Positions 54,285 through 63,866 are shown, counted from the stretch's first letter. The stretch is 64,000 nucleotides of DNA from Crocinitomicaceae bacterium (GCA_016719925.1 JADJYC010000002.1:186001-250000); one strand, 5' to 3'. Notes: generated by a model from the sequence alone, not told the origin. Numbers and translations are program-made.

Positions 54285-54502
54285 GAGGCAATCCTTAATT
54301 TGTGCTCTTTATCTGCAGCAAAACCAAGACATGCGTTTATCATGTCGATATTAAGCTCATTAAAGTCAGCCATAATTTCCTCTTTACTCATACCGTTTGA
54401 AAGCCAGTTAAGCACATCATATACAGATATCCGGGTACCCTTAATACAAGGCTTACCAAATCTCTTGTCTGCTCTTATCTCTATATAATTGAGGTAATTC
54501 AT
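54281..54502 (-). CDS. DUF433 family antitoxin
   Basis: 73 residues. MNYLNYIEIRADKRFGKPCI, then GTRISVYDVLNWLSNGMSKEEI, is the DUF433 core, a helix-turn-helix-like DNA-binding domain. An ATG 15 bases upstream (54517) lies beyond the promoter box, so 54502 is preferred. It overlaps the DUF5615 gene by four bases. Together they form a typical toxin-antitoxin pair in which the antitoxin probably represses its own promoter. Confidence 0.87.
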   Translation of the reverse strand: MNYLNYIEIRADKRFGKPCIKGTRISVYDVLNWLSNGMSKEEIMADFNELNIDMINACLGFAADKEHKLRIAS

Positions 54503-54506
54503 AACA

Positions 54507-54536
54507 CGAATATACAAAAAGCACGTGACATACCAA
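54507..54536 (-). promoter_or_regulatory. Promoter of the toxin-antitoxin operon
   Basis: Minus strand: -33 TTG (54534-54536), 19-base spacer, -7 TATATTCG (54507-54514). The ATG at 54502 begins 4 bases after the box, so the transcript may be leaderless. Confidence 0.5.
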
Positions 54537-54550
54537 AGACATCAACTTGT

Positions 54551-55408
54551 TCATTCCTTCAATTTAACTTCATACAAATTTCCACCACCAAATCCTTTTT
54601 TATATTCATCCGTCATGTACCAGCTGTTTTTGGATTTAAAGCAAATTGCCTCACGCTGTCTGACCAAATTGAGTTGATATGACCTCACCTTTCCATTCCA
54701 AAACTGATGATTTTTAAAATCACTGATCAGATACAAACGGGAATAAGTCAGCAAAACCACCACATTAAATTTTTCAGAATAATCAGCGGCCGTGACAGAA
54801 CAAAATCTCCAGTCAGAAGAACACAATTGTATACTGCCCAGTTTTTTTGCTTTGTAGTCACCTGATTTGTCTGGCATGACATACACATTGGTAATTCCGG
54901 AATAGGGTTCCGTTCTGCATTTGGTGAAGAAGTAAAGAGAATCATTTGCCCAAAAAAAAGCTTCACAGTCAAAATTCAGTTCTTTTTTTGAAGGAGGATA
55001 ATTCAGCTGATCTTCATAAATGAATTCAATTTTTTTTGGTTCCACTTTGTCTTTTTCCAGAAAATTTTTGGGAAGAATGTAGACAAAACATCTTTCTCTT
55101 TTGTTGAGATTATTTCCAAATGCACCAATATAAACTCTACCGTCATCATCCACGGTCAGATCTTCCCAGTCATTGTTTTTTACCCCTTCAATCTGAATAG
55201 TACGCTGTGTGCCCGCTTTAATATCCATGACAAAAATTTCCGGATCATTTCCTCCGTCATTGTGGGTGAGCAGATACCGGTCCTGATAAAATACAAGGCC
55301 GGAAGTTTCATACATTTTATCAGGCAGCTCAACCAGTTTTTTTACTGTAAGCTGTGCAAAGCCATTAAGTGCAAAACATAAAATAAACAGGAGCATCCAC
55401 TTCAGCAT
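54551..55408 (-). CDS. Exported propeller-like protein of unknown function
   Basis: 285 residues, signal peptide MLKWMLLFILCFALNGFAQ. The mature part has the pattern of a six-bladed propeller as in SdiA-regulated/phytase-like proteins: ETSGLVFYQDRYLLTHNDGG, GVKNNDWEDLTVDDDGRVYIGAFGNN, FDCEAFFWANDSLYFFTK and YQLNLVRQREAICFKS. No catalytic residues can be named and no T9SS tail is present. Own promoter-like box directly upstream. Confidence 0.78.
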   Translation of the reverse strand: MLKWMLLFILCFALNGFAQLTVKKLVELPDKMYETSGLVFYQDRYLLTHNDGGNDPEIFVMDIKAGTQRTIQIEGVKNNDWEDLTVDDDGRVYIGAFGNNLNKRERCFVYILPKNFLEKDKVEPKKIEFIYEDQLNYPPSKKELNFDCEAFFWANDSLYFFTKCRTEPYSGITNVYVMPDKSGDYKAKKLGSIQLCSSDWRFCSVTAADYSEKFNVVVLLTYSRLYLISDFKNHQFWNGKVRSYQLNLVRQREAICFKSKNSWYMTDEYKKGFGGGNLYEVKLKE

Positions 55409-55412
55409 CTTC

Positions 55413-55420
55413 CAAAGTTA
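55413..55420 (-). promoter_or_regulatory. Probable -7 box (TAACTTTG) four bases before an ATG
   Basis: Exact TAnnTTTG match on the minus strand; the ATG at 55408 is where transcription would be expected to start, again a possible leaderless mRNA. Confidence 0.42.
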
Positions 55421-55503
55421 AAAATTAACGACCAATTCATTTCTCTGGCTATTTGTTAGTCCAAACCTGTGCATTGCAATATGTTTAGAAATTAAAAAGA
55501 AAA

Positions 55504-56550
55504 TCAACTTACCGATTTCTTCCCCAGCCAGCGCGGAAGCAATATTGAACCAATAATGAGATATGGATAATAGGAAATTAATCTCCATAAAAAAGCAAGA
55601 CTCAAAGCAAGTGTTCCGTTGACAATATAATCGGATAACATTTCACCAAATAAAAACTCAGCCACACCGGCTCCGCCAGGAGTTGGGGTAACAATTAACA
55701 CCAGCCACATCACCAGTTGTCTGCCAAGAACAATCAACTGATCAGCCAATCCAATTTCAATAAATGCAAGTAAAATAAAATTGATCACCATAAACCGTGA
55801 CAACCACGACCAGCAGGTTGCAAGAAAAATTTTTACCCAGAATGATTTCGATTTTCCTTTAAGTTCTGATGAAGCTGTTTCAATATCTTCTCCAAATTTT
55901 TTAGCCTTTTCCATACGGTGTTTTAAAAACGGCAACCGGTAAATGGTCATAGCTATTTTTCCAAACAATTTAGGATAAACAAATACACTTGTCATCAGAA
56001 GGAGATTTGCCAGCGTCAGAATTGAAAATCCGATCCAGAAAAAGAACATGATATCTCCGCTGATGGCTTCCAGTTTTAAGGGAAGCAGCGATTGCATGGA
56101 AATAAATAAAAACAAAAACGGCAGAAAAATAATGTAGAAAAAATTGTCCATTATTGCCGTAATAATCACAAGAGCCGTTGATTTTCCAAGCGGAATTTTT
56201 TCACGCTGCAGTATAAACATAGCAACTGCAGCACCGCCAACCACGCCCGGAGTAATAGCAGATGCAAATTCCCACAATAAAATTACATTCATACTTTGCC
56301 TCCAGGATAAAAGTTTATCAGTGAGAATGCGGATGCGAACCATGTAGGCAAAATCTCTGAACACCACCATTAAAAGGGCGAGAAACAGAAAGAGAACGGA
56401 GAGAGGAGTAAATGAAATTGCGCTCCAGTCAATTTTACTTTTAGAAAATTCATTGTAAAAAAGAAACACTGAAACGGAAATACAAATCAGAAGAACAACA
56501 AAAATTCTGCGGTAACTAAGTAGCGATGAAACTTCCTTTTGCTGACTCAT
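55504..56550 (-). CDS. Lysylphosphatidylglycerol synthase-like (UPF0104/YbhN) membrane protein
   Basis: 348 residues, about eight membrane helices. The family signature near the end, IVTPTPGGAGVAEFLFGEML, and the earlier FASAITPGVVGGAAVAMFILQREKIPLG are diagnostic for the transmembrane part of MprF-like flippases. The aminoacyl-transferase domain is absent, so it is a stand-alone flippase-like protein that probably moves a lipid across the inner membrane; the lipid is unknown. Confidence 0.88.
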   Translation of the reverse strand: MSQQKEVSSLLSYRRIFVVLLICISVSVFLFYNEFSKSKIDWSAISFTPLSVLFLFLALLMVVFRDFAYMVRIRILTDKLLSWRQSMNVILLWEFASAITPGVVGGAAVAMFILQREKIPLGKSTALVIITAIMDNFFYIIFLPFLFLFISMQSLLPLKLEAISGDIMFFFWIGFSILTLANLLLMTSVFVYPKLFGKIAMTIYRLPFLKHRMEKAKKFGEDIETASSELKGKSKSFWVKIFLATCWSWLSRFMVINFILLAFIEIGLADQLIVLGRQLVMWLVLIVTPTPGGAGVAEFLFGEMLSDYIVNGTLALSLAFLWRLISYYPYLIIGSILLPRWLGKKSVS

Positions 56551-56586
56551 TTGATAATTGAAGGAAGTTAAATGTAGAAAGAAAAA

Positions 56587-58296
56587 TCAATCAGCCACAA
56601 ATTCAATTTCTATCCGGCGGTTGATATCTCTGCCCCACTTGTATCTGTTAGGAGCAATAGGATTTTCAGAACCCCAGCCTTTATAAATCAAGCGGCTTGC
56701 CTCTATTCCGTTTGCAACCAGATAATCATAAACGGCCTTTGCACGTTGTTCTGATAAAAGCAGATTATTTTCTTCAATTCCGGATGCATCTGTATATCCG
56801 TTGATTGTAATTTTTACGTACTTGTTCTCTTTCATGTAACCAACAAGTTTATCCAGATTCTCTTTTCCGATACCACTCTCAGGTAACGTTGCCATGCTTG
56901 ACGGAAAATTAAGAGAGTCAATTATAAAAACAGCTCCCAGATCATTTGCTCCCTGATTTTCAAAAAAATAAGACAAGGACATTTTGCGAAGTTTTTCTTC
57001 ATCTACCACATTGGCATTTTCATAAACTGACTCATCAACCAGCTGCGTTCCGCCATGGTGTGTTTTATTAATTACTTTGATTTCAATACGCCGGTTGCCT
57101 TCACGGGTAGATTTGTATTTATTGCTGTAGATTGGATTTGCAGGTCCGTATCCTTTATATGAAATTCGTTCAGCAGGATATCCTTTTGCAAGCAGATGAT
57201 CATAAATATATTTTGCCCTTTGTGCAGACAGCGACATGTTCTCAGCATAGCTGCCGGAATTATCTGTATATCCTCCAATTTCTATAACCAGATTTGGATC
57301 CACATCCAGCGCCTGCATAAGATAAATTATATCAGGATTAGTTTCAATTCCTGTGAGCGTTGTTCTGCCCGGTGCAAAATTTACATTGTACAAAACAATT
57401 TGAAATCCAACAGGAATTGCTTCAGGCACCACTACCAGGTGTTCAATCTCAACGTGGAGCTGCGAACTGTCAATTTTCTCCGGCATTTTCGGACACAAAC
57501 ATTTTTGCAGTGAATCAGAAATCATAAATTCAGGATACGGCACAAATTCTTTTATATGTTCACGTTGTTCCTGATAGCGCGGACTTGTATTTGCTCCGTC
57601 TGTTCCCAAATCCCAATAATTAACCGCATCCCAGTTTGACAATCCGCAAAACTGTTTCAGCATTACCGCAGAAACATATCCTGAAGCATGCCAACCGTTC
57701 CAGCAATGAAGATAAATTGGACCAACATCGGGATTAGTTGCAGACAGATAAGTCATCTGAAGCATTTTATAAATGTGTGTTGAATCAAAATAATCAAGCT
57801 GATGATAATTAAACTGATTCCATGACTGATCAATACAACTGCAGGTATCAGCCATCGGGTATTCTTCAATTCCTTTGCGGTATAGATAAATTCCGGTAGA
57901 AAATCCTTCTTCACATAAATTGTGCATTCCATCCAGCGGAATCGGATTCTGATTATCTCTGTTATCTGTTTTGTGATAATAATTATTTGCGCCACCACGG
58001 TAAGCTACGCCATGCAAAACCGGACGCATATTTCTGGTACCGTACAAAGAATCAAAACCGTTTCCTTTATTGTCCGTGATCTTATACATCAAATCTCCTT
58101 CGTTATATCTTTCGATATAAAACTGCGGATTAAGTTCTATCTGCGGATGAATAGCAAACAACGAATCATAATTGATTTTATATCCCTGCGGAACAATTAC
58201 CCAGGTATCCAGTCCGATTTTTACAGTATCCAGCTGAGCCAGCAGATTTGAGCTGATGACGAAAACAAAAGATATTAAAAGCCAGAATTGCTTCAT
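56587..58296 (-). CDS. Phosphatase-like domain fused to two OmpA domains
   Basis: 569 residues with a signal peptide (ends NLLAQ). Residues about 80-260 look like a dual-specificity/tyrosine phosphatase fold: GVAYRGGANNYYH near the start and the P-loop YLHCWNGWHASGYVSAVML. The catalytic Cys198 is present, but the Arg that should sit six residues later is Ala204, so classical phosphatase activity is doubtful. Two complete OmpA peptidoglycan-binding domains follow: about 305-415 (IEIGGYTDNSGSYAENMSLS, GNRRIEIKV) and about 450-569 (ITINGYTDASGIEENNLLLS, INRRIEIEFV). It is probably held to the cell wall in the periplasm. Confidence 0.85.
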   Translation of the reverse strand: MKQFWLLISFVFVISSNLLAQLDTVKIGLDTWVIVPQGYKINYDSLFAIHPQIELNPQFYIERYNEGDLMYKITDNKGNGFDSLYGTRNMRPVLHGVAYRGGANNYYHKTDNRDNQNPIPLDGMHNLCEEGFSTGIYLYRKGIEEYPMADTCSCIDQSWNQFNYHQLDYFDSTHIYKMLQMTYLSATNPDVGPIYLHCWNGWHASGYVSAVMLKQFCGLSNWDAVNYWDLGTDGANTSPRYQEQREHIKEFVPYPEFMISDSLQKCLCPKMPEKIDSSQLHVEIEHLVVVPEAIPVGFQIVLYNVNFAPGRTTLTGIETNPDIIYLMQALDVDPNLVIEIGGYTDNSGSYAENMSLSAQRAKYIYDHLLAKGYPAERISYKGYGPANPIYSNKYKSTREGNRRIEIKVINKTHHGGTQLVDESVYENANVVDEEKLRKMSLSYFFENQGANDLGAVFIIDSLNFPSSMATLPESGIGKENLDKLVGYMKENKYVKITINGYTDASGIEENNLLLSEQRAKAVYDYLVANGIEASRLIYKGWGSENPIAPNRYKWGRDINRRIEIEFVAD

Positions 58297-58534
58297 CCTG
58301 TAAATTTAAGTCACAAGTACCGCGCCAATGTTCACTGATACTTCAAAGTTTTTCACAGTCTTTTTTTTGTAAGCGTTGAGATATTATTTGAAAATCCACT
58401 TGCCATAAAAAAAGGAAAGCTCAGAAATCAAGTATCAGCGAGGGTTTAACGCTGCTGAATGCGGAAATAAATTGTGGTTATCTGCCTGTGATGTAATTTG
58501 ATATCAATTCTTAAATTTACTTAAAATCCACCTC

Positions 58535-61135
58535 ATGAAAAGGATCATTCTGTTAAGTATATTTCTTCAAGCGCTGTTTGTTTTCGGTCAGATTCCTGAA
58601 GACATAAAATATGATCAGCTTTTTTACAGTTATGATTCATCTAGCTGCATCATAACAAAAGGGAAAAAACAAACAGTTTATAATCTGAGAACTGAAAGTA
58701 TTTGCGTTGCAGCCACAAAAAATTTTATCATCAATTTTCCGGGATCAAATGTGTATGCAGAAATTCCGGTTAAGCCCGGGAAAATAATTATACACTTTCC
58801 TGTCGGAGAAAAAAACATCACATTTTATTGTTCTGCTGAACATGGAATAATCAAAGTTTCAAACCCGTTAGTGAATTCCATTTTGGAAGCTAACGGAAAG
58901 TATTACAATGTTGCAACAGATGAATATGCAGATTCTGTTCCACCCGGAACAACCGACTGGGGTTTGCATGAAATTAAAAAAATTACAGATGGAATTTATT
59001 TGATTAATAGTTTCAGGAATGAGCTTAAGTGGATGGATAATCAAGATCAGGTTCATCAGAAAAATGGAATAAACGGATCAGGAATTTATTCAGTAAAAGA
59101 AAAAAAATGGCTGATCGAACCATCATATAAATACATCAGTCAGCTGAACGGATATTTTTTCTGTGCATTGGAGTACCAGGTTGAGAGAATCATGGACGGA
59201 GACAGGATTATTCAGGCAGAAGGTAAAAGATATACATACGATATCTTTAAATTAAATCAAGATGGTACACCGGAAAAAATGGCGACCGGGCTAAGTCAAT
59301 TATCACCTGATTTATTATCAGAGATTCTCGGTTTTGATGCAATAATTAATTCCGGTTTTCCAACTATTTATCAGTCGAGGTTGTCAGATAAACAGGGAAT
59401 GTTCATGTTTCAATTGATTTTGTCAGACGAAAAACCATTGCCCCAATTTCAATACACAGAATTACTCACACCTCAATTTGAGTACATTCATGCTGACACA
59501 ACCCGGCACATTTTTCTGACGCTGAACAAATCAGCTAAAGATGCCATTTCTCTCTACTGGATGAACAGAGAAAACCAACCGGTCAAAATTAGTTCTCATC
59601 CGAAAATGATTGGTTTTTACATAGATGAATATTACTATCAGAAAACAATTGTAACTCCCGATTCAGCTGTTGCGGCAGATGATTACCGTGATTCACTTGT
59701 CCTTAATATTGTAGATTATTTCGTGCGTGTTCCGGACTTTGGTTCAGGCTTAAAAATTCTCAATGATTCACTTCTTTTGGTTCACAAGTCAAGTGAGGCA
59801 GTTTTGGATGCTGTCGAAAGCATATTATATCACGGAGAAGACTCGATTGACGAAAATTATAATGTCGTTTATTCTTTAGCCGTACCCGGATCAGCCACCA
59901 CAGGTGTTTACAACCTGAATTCAAAAAGCTGGCTGATCCAGCCGGAATATTTTAATGTCATTCAGAATAATCAAAAATTCGTTTCATGTTATCCTTCCAA
60001 TACTTTTTATTTCAGCTTGAACGATTATTATTATACCGCTTTTAATAACACGGGTGAAATACTCTTTGAAGGAAAATCAGCAGATGAAATTTGTTCAGAC
60101 CCACAGTTGCTTGCCAATGTCATTCCCTTTGAAAACAGTGTTGAAATTCAAAACGGAACCAGAGGATTGATGGCTCATTCACGATTAAACAGCAAGCCGG
60201 AATCCTTTTATATTTTCTCGTCTGACAGTATGGGTATTTTTCATCCGGATATTTATTTTGAAAATCAGTTTGAGAATAATTACTTTGAGTTTGTGCATTA
60301 CAGTTCAGAAATAAAGTCAAGTTTCAGAGTAAGCGGTGATTCAGTCTTTTTTAATTCACCATACTTTCATACTTCAGCATCTTTAAATGATAAATTAATC
60401 TATCACAATACAAGATTTCTGCAGCAAGATGAAAAATACATTCATTCACTGATAAAAATTTCAGGTAATGACACCACAAACTTATCAGAAATTCAAGCGC
60501 ATGGTTTTAAATATTATTTATCGTTTAAAATGACAGGCGATTCAATCATCGTCATAAATGACTGGACAGATAAAGGTGGTGACCCATGTATTGAGTGTTA
60601 TGATGAATCCGGTTATTATAATCTGGAACAATCTTTTCAGACAGAAAACTCCTCTGTCTGGAAAAAAACAAAACAGGGCTGGAGAAAAATTTCTCCGTAT
60701 TACGCAACCATTGAGCCCGTTGCAAATGGTTATTTCATAGCATCAACCGGTGAATTTTATGAATCTCTGAGCAGATCAGAAAACAACTGGAATCAGGAAA
60801 CCATTGAAATTGAGAAACGCTATTTTTTATTGAATTCTGATCTTAAAGCAATTTCCTATTTAGATTATTTTGATTTTGCAGACGTGGTTGATTTAGGTTT
60901 CGGATATAAAATAAAACTCCATGCAGACGGAAAATATTTTTTTATGACATATGATCTGGAAGCGCTAACCAATGCTGAATGGGATCATTTTGAAAAAGAA
61001 AATGGAAAACTCAAAGCAATGATTTACACAGTTTATGACAAGGACTACTGGGGTAAAATTAAAATTGACTCATTTGGAATGCCCGTCGAAAAAGTATCTT
61101 CCACCACCAAATATTTCAGATTCCCGATTAAATAA
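58535..61135 (+). CDS. Large exported protein of unknown function, WG-repeat-like
   Basis: 866 residues, signal peptide MKRIILLSIFLQALFVFGQ. At least two segments resemble WG beta repeats, in which a tryptophan is followed by an Ile-x-Pro turn: SGIYSVKEKKWLIEPSYKYI and TGVYNLNSKSWLIQPEYFNV; a third, SVWKKTKQGWRKISPYYATI, is weaker. The rest has short strands but no recognised domain, and no T9SS tail or lipobox is seen. The gene is single, with the bidirectional terminator just downstream. Role unknown. Confidence 0.78.
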   Translation: MKRIILLSIFLQALFVFGQIPEDIKYDQLFYSYDSSSCIITKGKKQTVYNLRTESICVAATKNFIINFPGSNVYAEIPVKPGKIIIHFPVGEKNITFYCSAEHGIIKVSNPLVNSILEANGKYYNVATDEYADSVPPGTTDWGLHEIKKITDGIYLINSFRNELKWMDNQDQVHQKNGINGSGIYSVKEKKWLIEPSYKYISQLNGYFFCALEYQVERIMDGDRIIQAEGKRYTYDIFKLNQDGTPEKMATGLSQLSPDLLSEILGFDAIINSGFPTIYQSRLSDKQGMFMFQLILSDEKPLPQFQYTELLTPQFEYIHADTTRHIFLTLNKSAKDAISLYWMNRENQPVKISSHPKMIGFYIDEYYYQKTIVTPDSAVAADDYRDSLVLNIVDYFVRVPDFGSGLKILNDSLLLVHKSSEAVLDAVESILYHGEDSIDENYNVVYSLAVPGSATTGVYNLNSKSWLIQPEYFNVIQNNQKFVSCYPSNTFYFSLNDYYYTAFNNTGEILFEGKSADEICSDPQLLANVIPFENSVEIQNGTRGLMAHSRLNSKPESFYIFSSDSMGIFHPDIYFENQFENNYFEFVHYSSEIKSSFRVSGDSVFFNSPYFHTSASLNDKLIYHNTRFLQQDEKYIHSLIKISGNDTTNLSEIQAHGFKYYLSFKMTGDSIIVINDWTDKGGDPCIECYDESGYYNLEQSFQTENSSVWKKTKQGWRKISPYYATIEPVANGYFIASTGEFYESLSRSENNWNQETIEIEKRYFLLNSDLKAISYLDYFDFADVVDLGFGYKIKLHADGKYFFMTYDLEALTNAEWDHFEKENGKLKAMIYTVYDKDYWGKIKIDSFGMPVEKVSSTTKYFRFPIK

Positions 61136-61151
61136 TACAGGTACAAAACAA

Positions 61152-61180
61152 AAACAGTTCCGTTTTCTGCGGAACTGTTT
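61152..61180. terminator. Bidirectional terminator
   Basis: AAACAGTTCCG-TTTTCTG-CGGAACTGTTT, an 11-bp perfect stem, between two convergent genes. Confidence 0.88.
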
Positions 61181-61190
61181 CTTGATTTTT

Positions 61191-62408
61191 CTATAAACCA
61201 ATTTTCTTTTTCAGATCTTTTGGAATGGCATCCTGATGAAGATAAATGTTGATGGTTTTGTATTTGAAATATTGTTCTGATATGAACATATATCCGTCAC
61301 AATCATTGGATGTACCCCATGAATTTTTTATCAGCAGCCATTTTTTACCTGCAGCATCTTTATACAATCCTACAGCGTGCATTCCGTGATCATCTGTAGT
61401 TCTTTTATTGTCATACGCCTGCTGACGCATTTCTGTTGTAACTACATCCTCTTCTGTAGGCGTCATAAAACAAGATGATTTTTTTTCTGATCCTGCATCT
61501 GAGAAATTTTTGTTGTTTGATCCGTCAACATAGATCGTTGATTTGTCTTTCGGAACCAAAGCAATCGAATTTCTGAAATCAAAATAATCTTCAGAAACAT
61601 CTGCAGCCCATGCAAAAGTATATCCCTGCGTAAGAGAATATTCAGCCGCAGCCCAAAGATCATCAATGGTTACATTATACGATTTATCCCAAACCCAATT
61701 GTCAGCAATTTCAAGACGGCATTCTTTATACAATTCATGATTGGTGAATGAAGTCAATGAATGATACTCATCCATTTTCAGACCAAGTTCATCGCGGAAA
61801 GTAAGCGGGTTGTAATCTTTTCCATTGTATTTGAATTTGAAATCTTCCACCTTTTCAGGTACCGTTCCCAGATATGCATTCAGAATTCCGCGCACACCAT
61901 CTAACCATGCTGTAGAAAGATTTGAATTTTCACCCATGTCCTGGCGGTAAGCCAAAACGCCGTTTACAGCACCTTTAAGAACTGAAACAAGTTCAGCGTG
62001 ATTATGTCCTTTTGTTCCGTAATTAAGTCCGGCAAAAACTTCATTGGGTACAATTCCAAATTGTCTGATCACCCAAGGAATATCATGAAAAGCACCGCCC
62101 TCATCAAAATTTGTATTTCCGTCAGTACGAATATATTTTTCAGCTTTACCTAAATAAGCCTGATAAACAATCCACATTTCAGCAAGTACATGATCTCCTT
62201 TTCCAAGTCTTTTTATTTCTGACTCAAAAAATGACAGTGCTGAAAAACTCCAGCAGGTTCCGGTCCAACCCTGAGACTGAACAGGCGTTGCATCCAGGTG
62301 TACGATTTTTTCGAATTTATATTCGCTGCCTTCTTTATTGGTTGTGAATTCCTGCGCAAACAATGTTGTCGAGAATACAACCAGGCAAATTAATATCAGC
62401 TTTTGCAT
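61191..62408 (-). CDS. C1B family cysteine peptidase (aminopeptidase C / bleomycin hydrolase-like)
   Basis: 405 residues, papain-fold. Signal peptide MQKLILICLVVFSTTLFAQ, so exported, unlike cytosolic bleomycin hydrolases. The oxyanion Gln and catalytic Cys are in PVQSQGWTGTCWSFSAL (Cys52), the His in DHGMHAVGLYKD (about 344) and the Asn in LLIKNSWG (about 362). YLHQDAIPKDLKKKIGL closes the chain. Full family length. Likely trims peptides in the periplasm or envelope. Confidence 0.92.
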   Translation of the reverse strand: MQKLILICLVVFSTTLFAQEFTTNKEGSEYKFEKIVHLDATPVQSQGWTGTCWSFSALSFFESEIKRLGKGDHVLAEMWIVYQAYLGKAEKYIRTDGNTNFDEGGAFHDIPWVIRQFGIVPNEVFAGLNYGTKGHNHAELVSVLKGAVNGVLAYRQDMGENSNLSTAWLDGVRGILNAYLGTVPEKVEDFKFKYNGKDYNPLTFRDELGLKMDEYHSLTSFTNHELYKECRLEIADNWVWDKSYNVTIDDLWAAAEYSLTQGYTFAWAADVSEDYFDFRNSIALVPKDKSTIYVDGSNNKNFSDAGSEKKSSCFMTPTEEDVVTTEMRQQAYDNKRTTDDHGMHAVGLYKDAAGKKWLLIKNSWGTSNDCDGYMFISEQYFKYKTINIYLHQDAIPKDLKKKIGL

Positions 62409-62525
62409 AGCGTTAAAAATTGGTTTAATGTAAAATTAAGAATTGATTGCAGATAACAATAAGAAATAAGGCTTTCTGCTGAGTTTGAAAGGATGGATGT
62501 ATTTAAATCAAGACAAGCGGAGAAA

Positions 62526-63740
62526 TCAGTTCTTCAGAATCCAGCCTGAAAATCCGTCTGATTCAAATTTGTCAAGTGCTGATTCAGCCTCTGATTCAGA
62601 TCCATATGAACCTGCACTTACACGGTATAAGCCGCCTTTTTTGTCTACAATTCCTGAACCATATCCCTTCTCAGACAGTTTCTTCACAAAATTTTCAGCA
62701 TTGGTTTCAACGGAGAAACATCCGCCAATAATATGGAATGAACCACCGGCATTGAATTGATTAGTTTCAGGCGTTTTGCCAAGATCAACCGGAACAAAAA
62801 GTTCTTCTGTTACTTCCAGCGTATAAACATTTACATCGGCAGGAATACCACTCGTTAATTCTTCCCACGTTTTCCAGTCAGTTGATAATGCAGGAATATC
62901 TCCCTGAATTCTTTTTTCATACACGGCTGTGCTGGTTTTATTAAACGGATTCAAGTCACTCAAATGAATTTTTCCTGAATTCAGAAAATCTGTTTTCATT
63001 GGAATCCAGTAAGAATAAAACAAGGCAGGCAATACAACCGCAGCAGCAATTGCATATTTATAATTGCGTGATTTCTTTTTGGGCTGATTGATCGGAATAA
63101 CTTTTTCATCCGGTAGAGTTAATTCTTCCTGTTCAATTTTTTCAGCAGTGTTCAGCTCAATAACCGGAGTAATTTTTTCTTCTTTCTTTTCTGCAGATTT
63201 CTGAACCGCCTTTTTCTCCACCACAGTCAATACCGGTTTCTGAATTACTTCTTTGATGTCAGCTGATTTTTCTGTTTTTACCAATACCGGTTTTTCGGTT
63301 TTAATTTCAGATACAACAGCTTTGGCAGCAAAGTCAACAAATGAAACCTGACTCAAACCATAAGCCTGCAACAGCAAATTGACCTCCCGGTTTTGTTCAA
63401 AGATGATTTTATTCTCCTGTTTAAAAAGAAATCCGATTTCACCCAGTTCTATTCGATGTCCTTCCTCCAGATTTTTTCTCCACGCATTAACGTGCATCTG
63501 AATTTCAGACATCGCTTCATTGAAAGAAATGGCATGCTGAATCACAAGTTCATTGGCAAGCAACCCATCATTCTGGATTAACTTGTCATTGAACAATACC
63601 TTTTTAAACGGAGGCGTAATGACCGATCTGGAACGGTTCACCCAGGCTGATTCATAACTGGCAATAAACCCGCCAAATTCCGGCACAATCACACAGTTGT
63701 GCAGTTTCAGCAAATCAGCTATGTGGTTTTCCAGTTTCAT
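62526..63740 (-). CDS. HU-CCDC81 and SPOR domain protein
   Basis: 404 residues. The N-terminal 130 residues (MKLENHIADLLKLHNCVIVP, GGFIASY, FNEAMSEIQMHVNAWRKNLEE) form the two HU-CCDC81 domains found in Bacteroidota cell-envelope proteins. A charged Lys/Glu/Pro linker, one membrane helix (YAIAAAVVLPALFYSYWIP) and a C-terminal SPOR domain (GSFHIIGGCFSVETNAENFV to the end) follow. SPOR domains bind denuded peptidoglycan at the division site. The N-terminal part is cytosolic and the SPOR domain periplasmic, so this is a candidate division or cell-wall coupling protein. Confidence 0.92.
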   Translation of the reverse strand: MKLENHIADLLKLHNCVIVPEFGGFIASYESAWVNRSRSVITPPFKKVLFNDKLIQNDGLLANELVIQHAISFNEAMSEIQMHVNAWRKNLEEGHRIELGEIGFLFKQENKIIFEQNREVNLLLQAYGLSQVSFVDFAAKAVVSEIKTEKPVLVKTEKSADIKEVIQKPVLTVVEKKAVQKSAEKKEEKITPVIELNTAEKIEQEELTLPDEKVIPINQPKKKSRNYKYAIAAAVVLPALFYSYWIPMKTDFLNSGKIHLSDLNPFNKTSTAVYEKRIQGDIPALSTDWKTWEELTSGIPADVNVYTLEVTEELFVPVDLGKTPETNQFNAGGSFHIIGGCFSVETNAENFVKKLSEKGYGSGIVDKKGGLYRVSAGSYGSESEAESALDKFESDGFSGWILKN

Positions 63741-63808
63741 GGGGGATGTAAAGATACGGATTTTAAGGAATTGTACGGTAAAAAGGGGGTGATGTTACCT
63801 TATGCGAT

Positions 63809-63866
63809 ACCGCAGGCGCAGGTCACCGTAGGCGCAGGTCTCGACCTGGGCCTGCGGTGACTTGCG
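63809..63866. repeat. GC-rich inverted repeat with internal tandem copy
   Basis: GCAGGCGCAGGTC occurs, then GTAGGCGCAGGTC and the reverse arm TCGACCTGGGCCTGC. The core AGGTCTCGACCT matches the repeat at 11355-11402 in layout. The GC content is far above the surroundings. It lies between the SPOR gene and the tRNA-Ala terminator. Confidence 0.6.
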
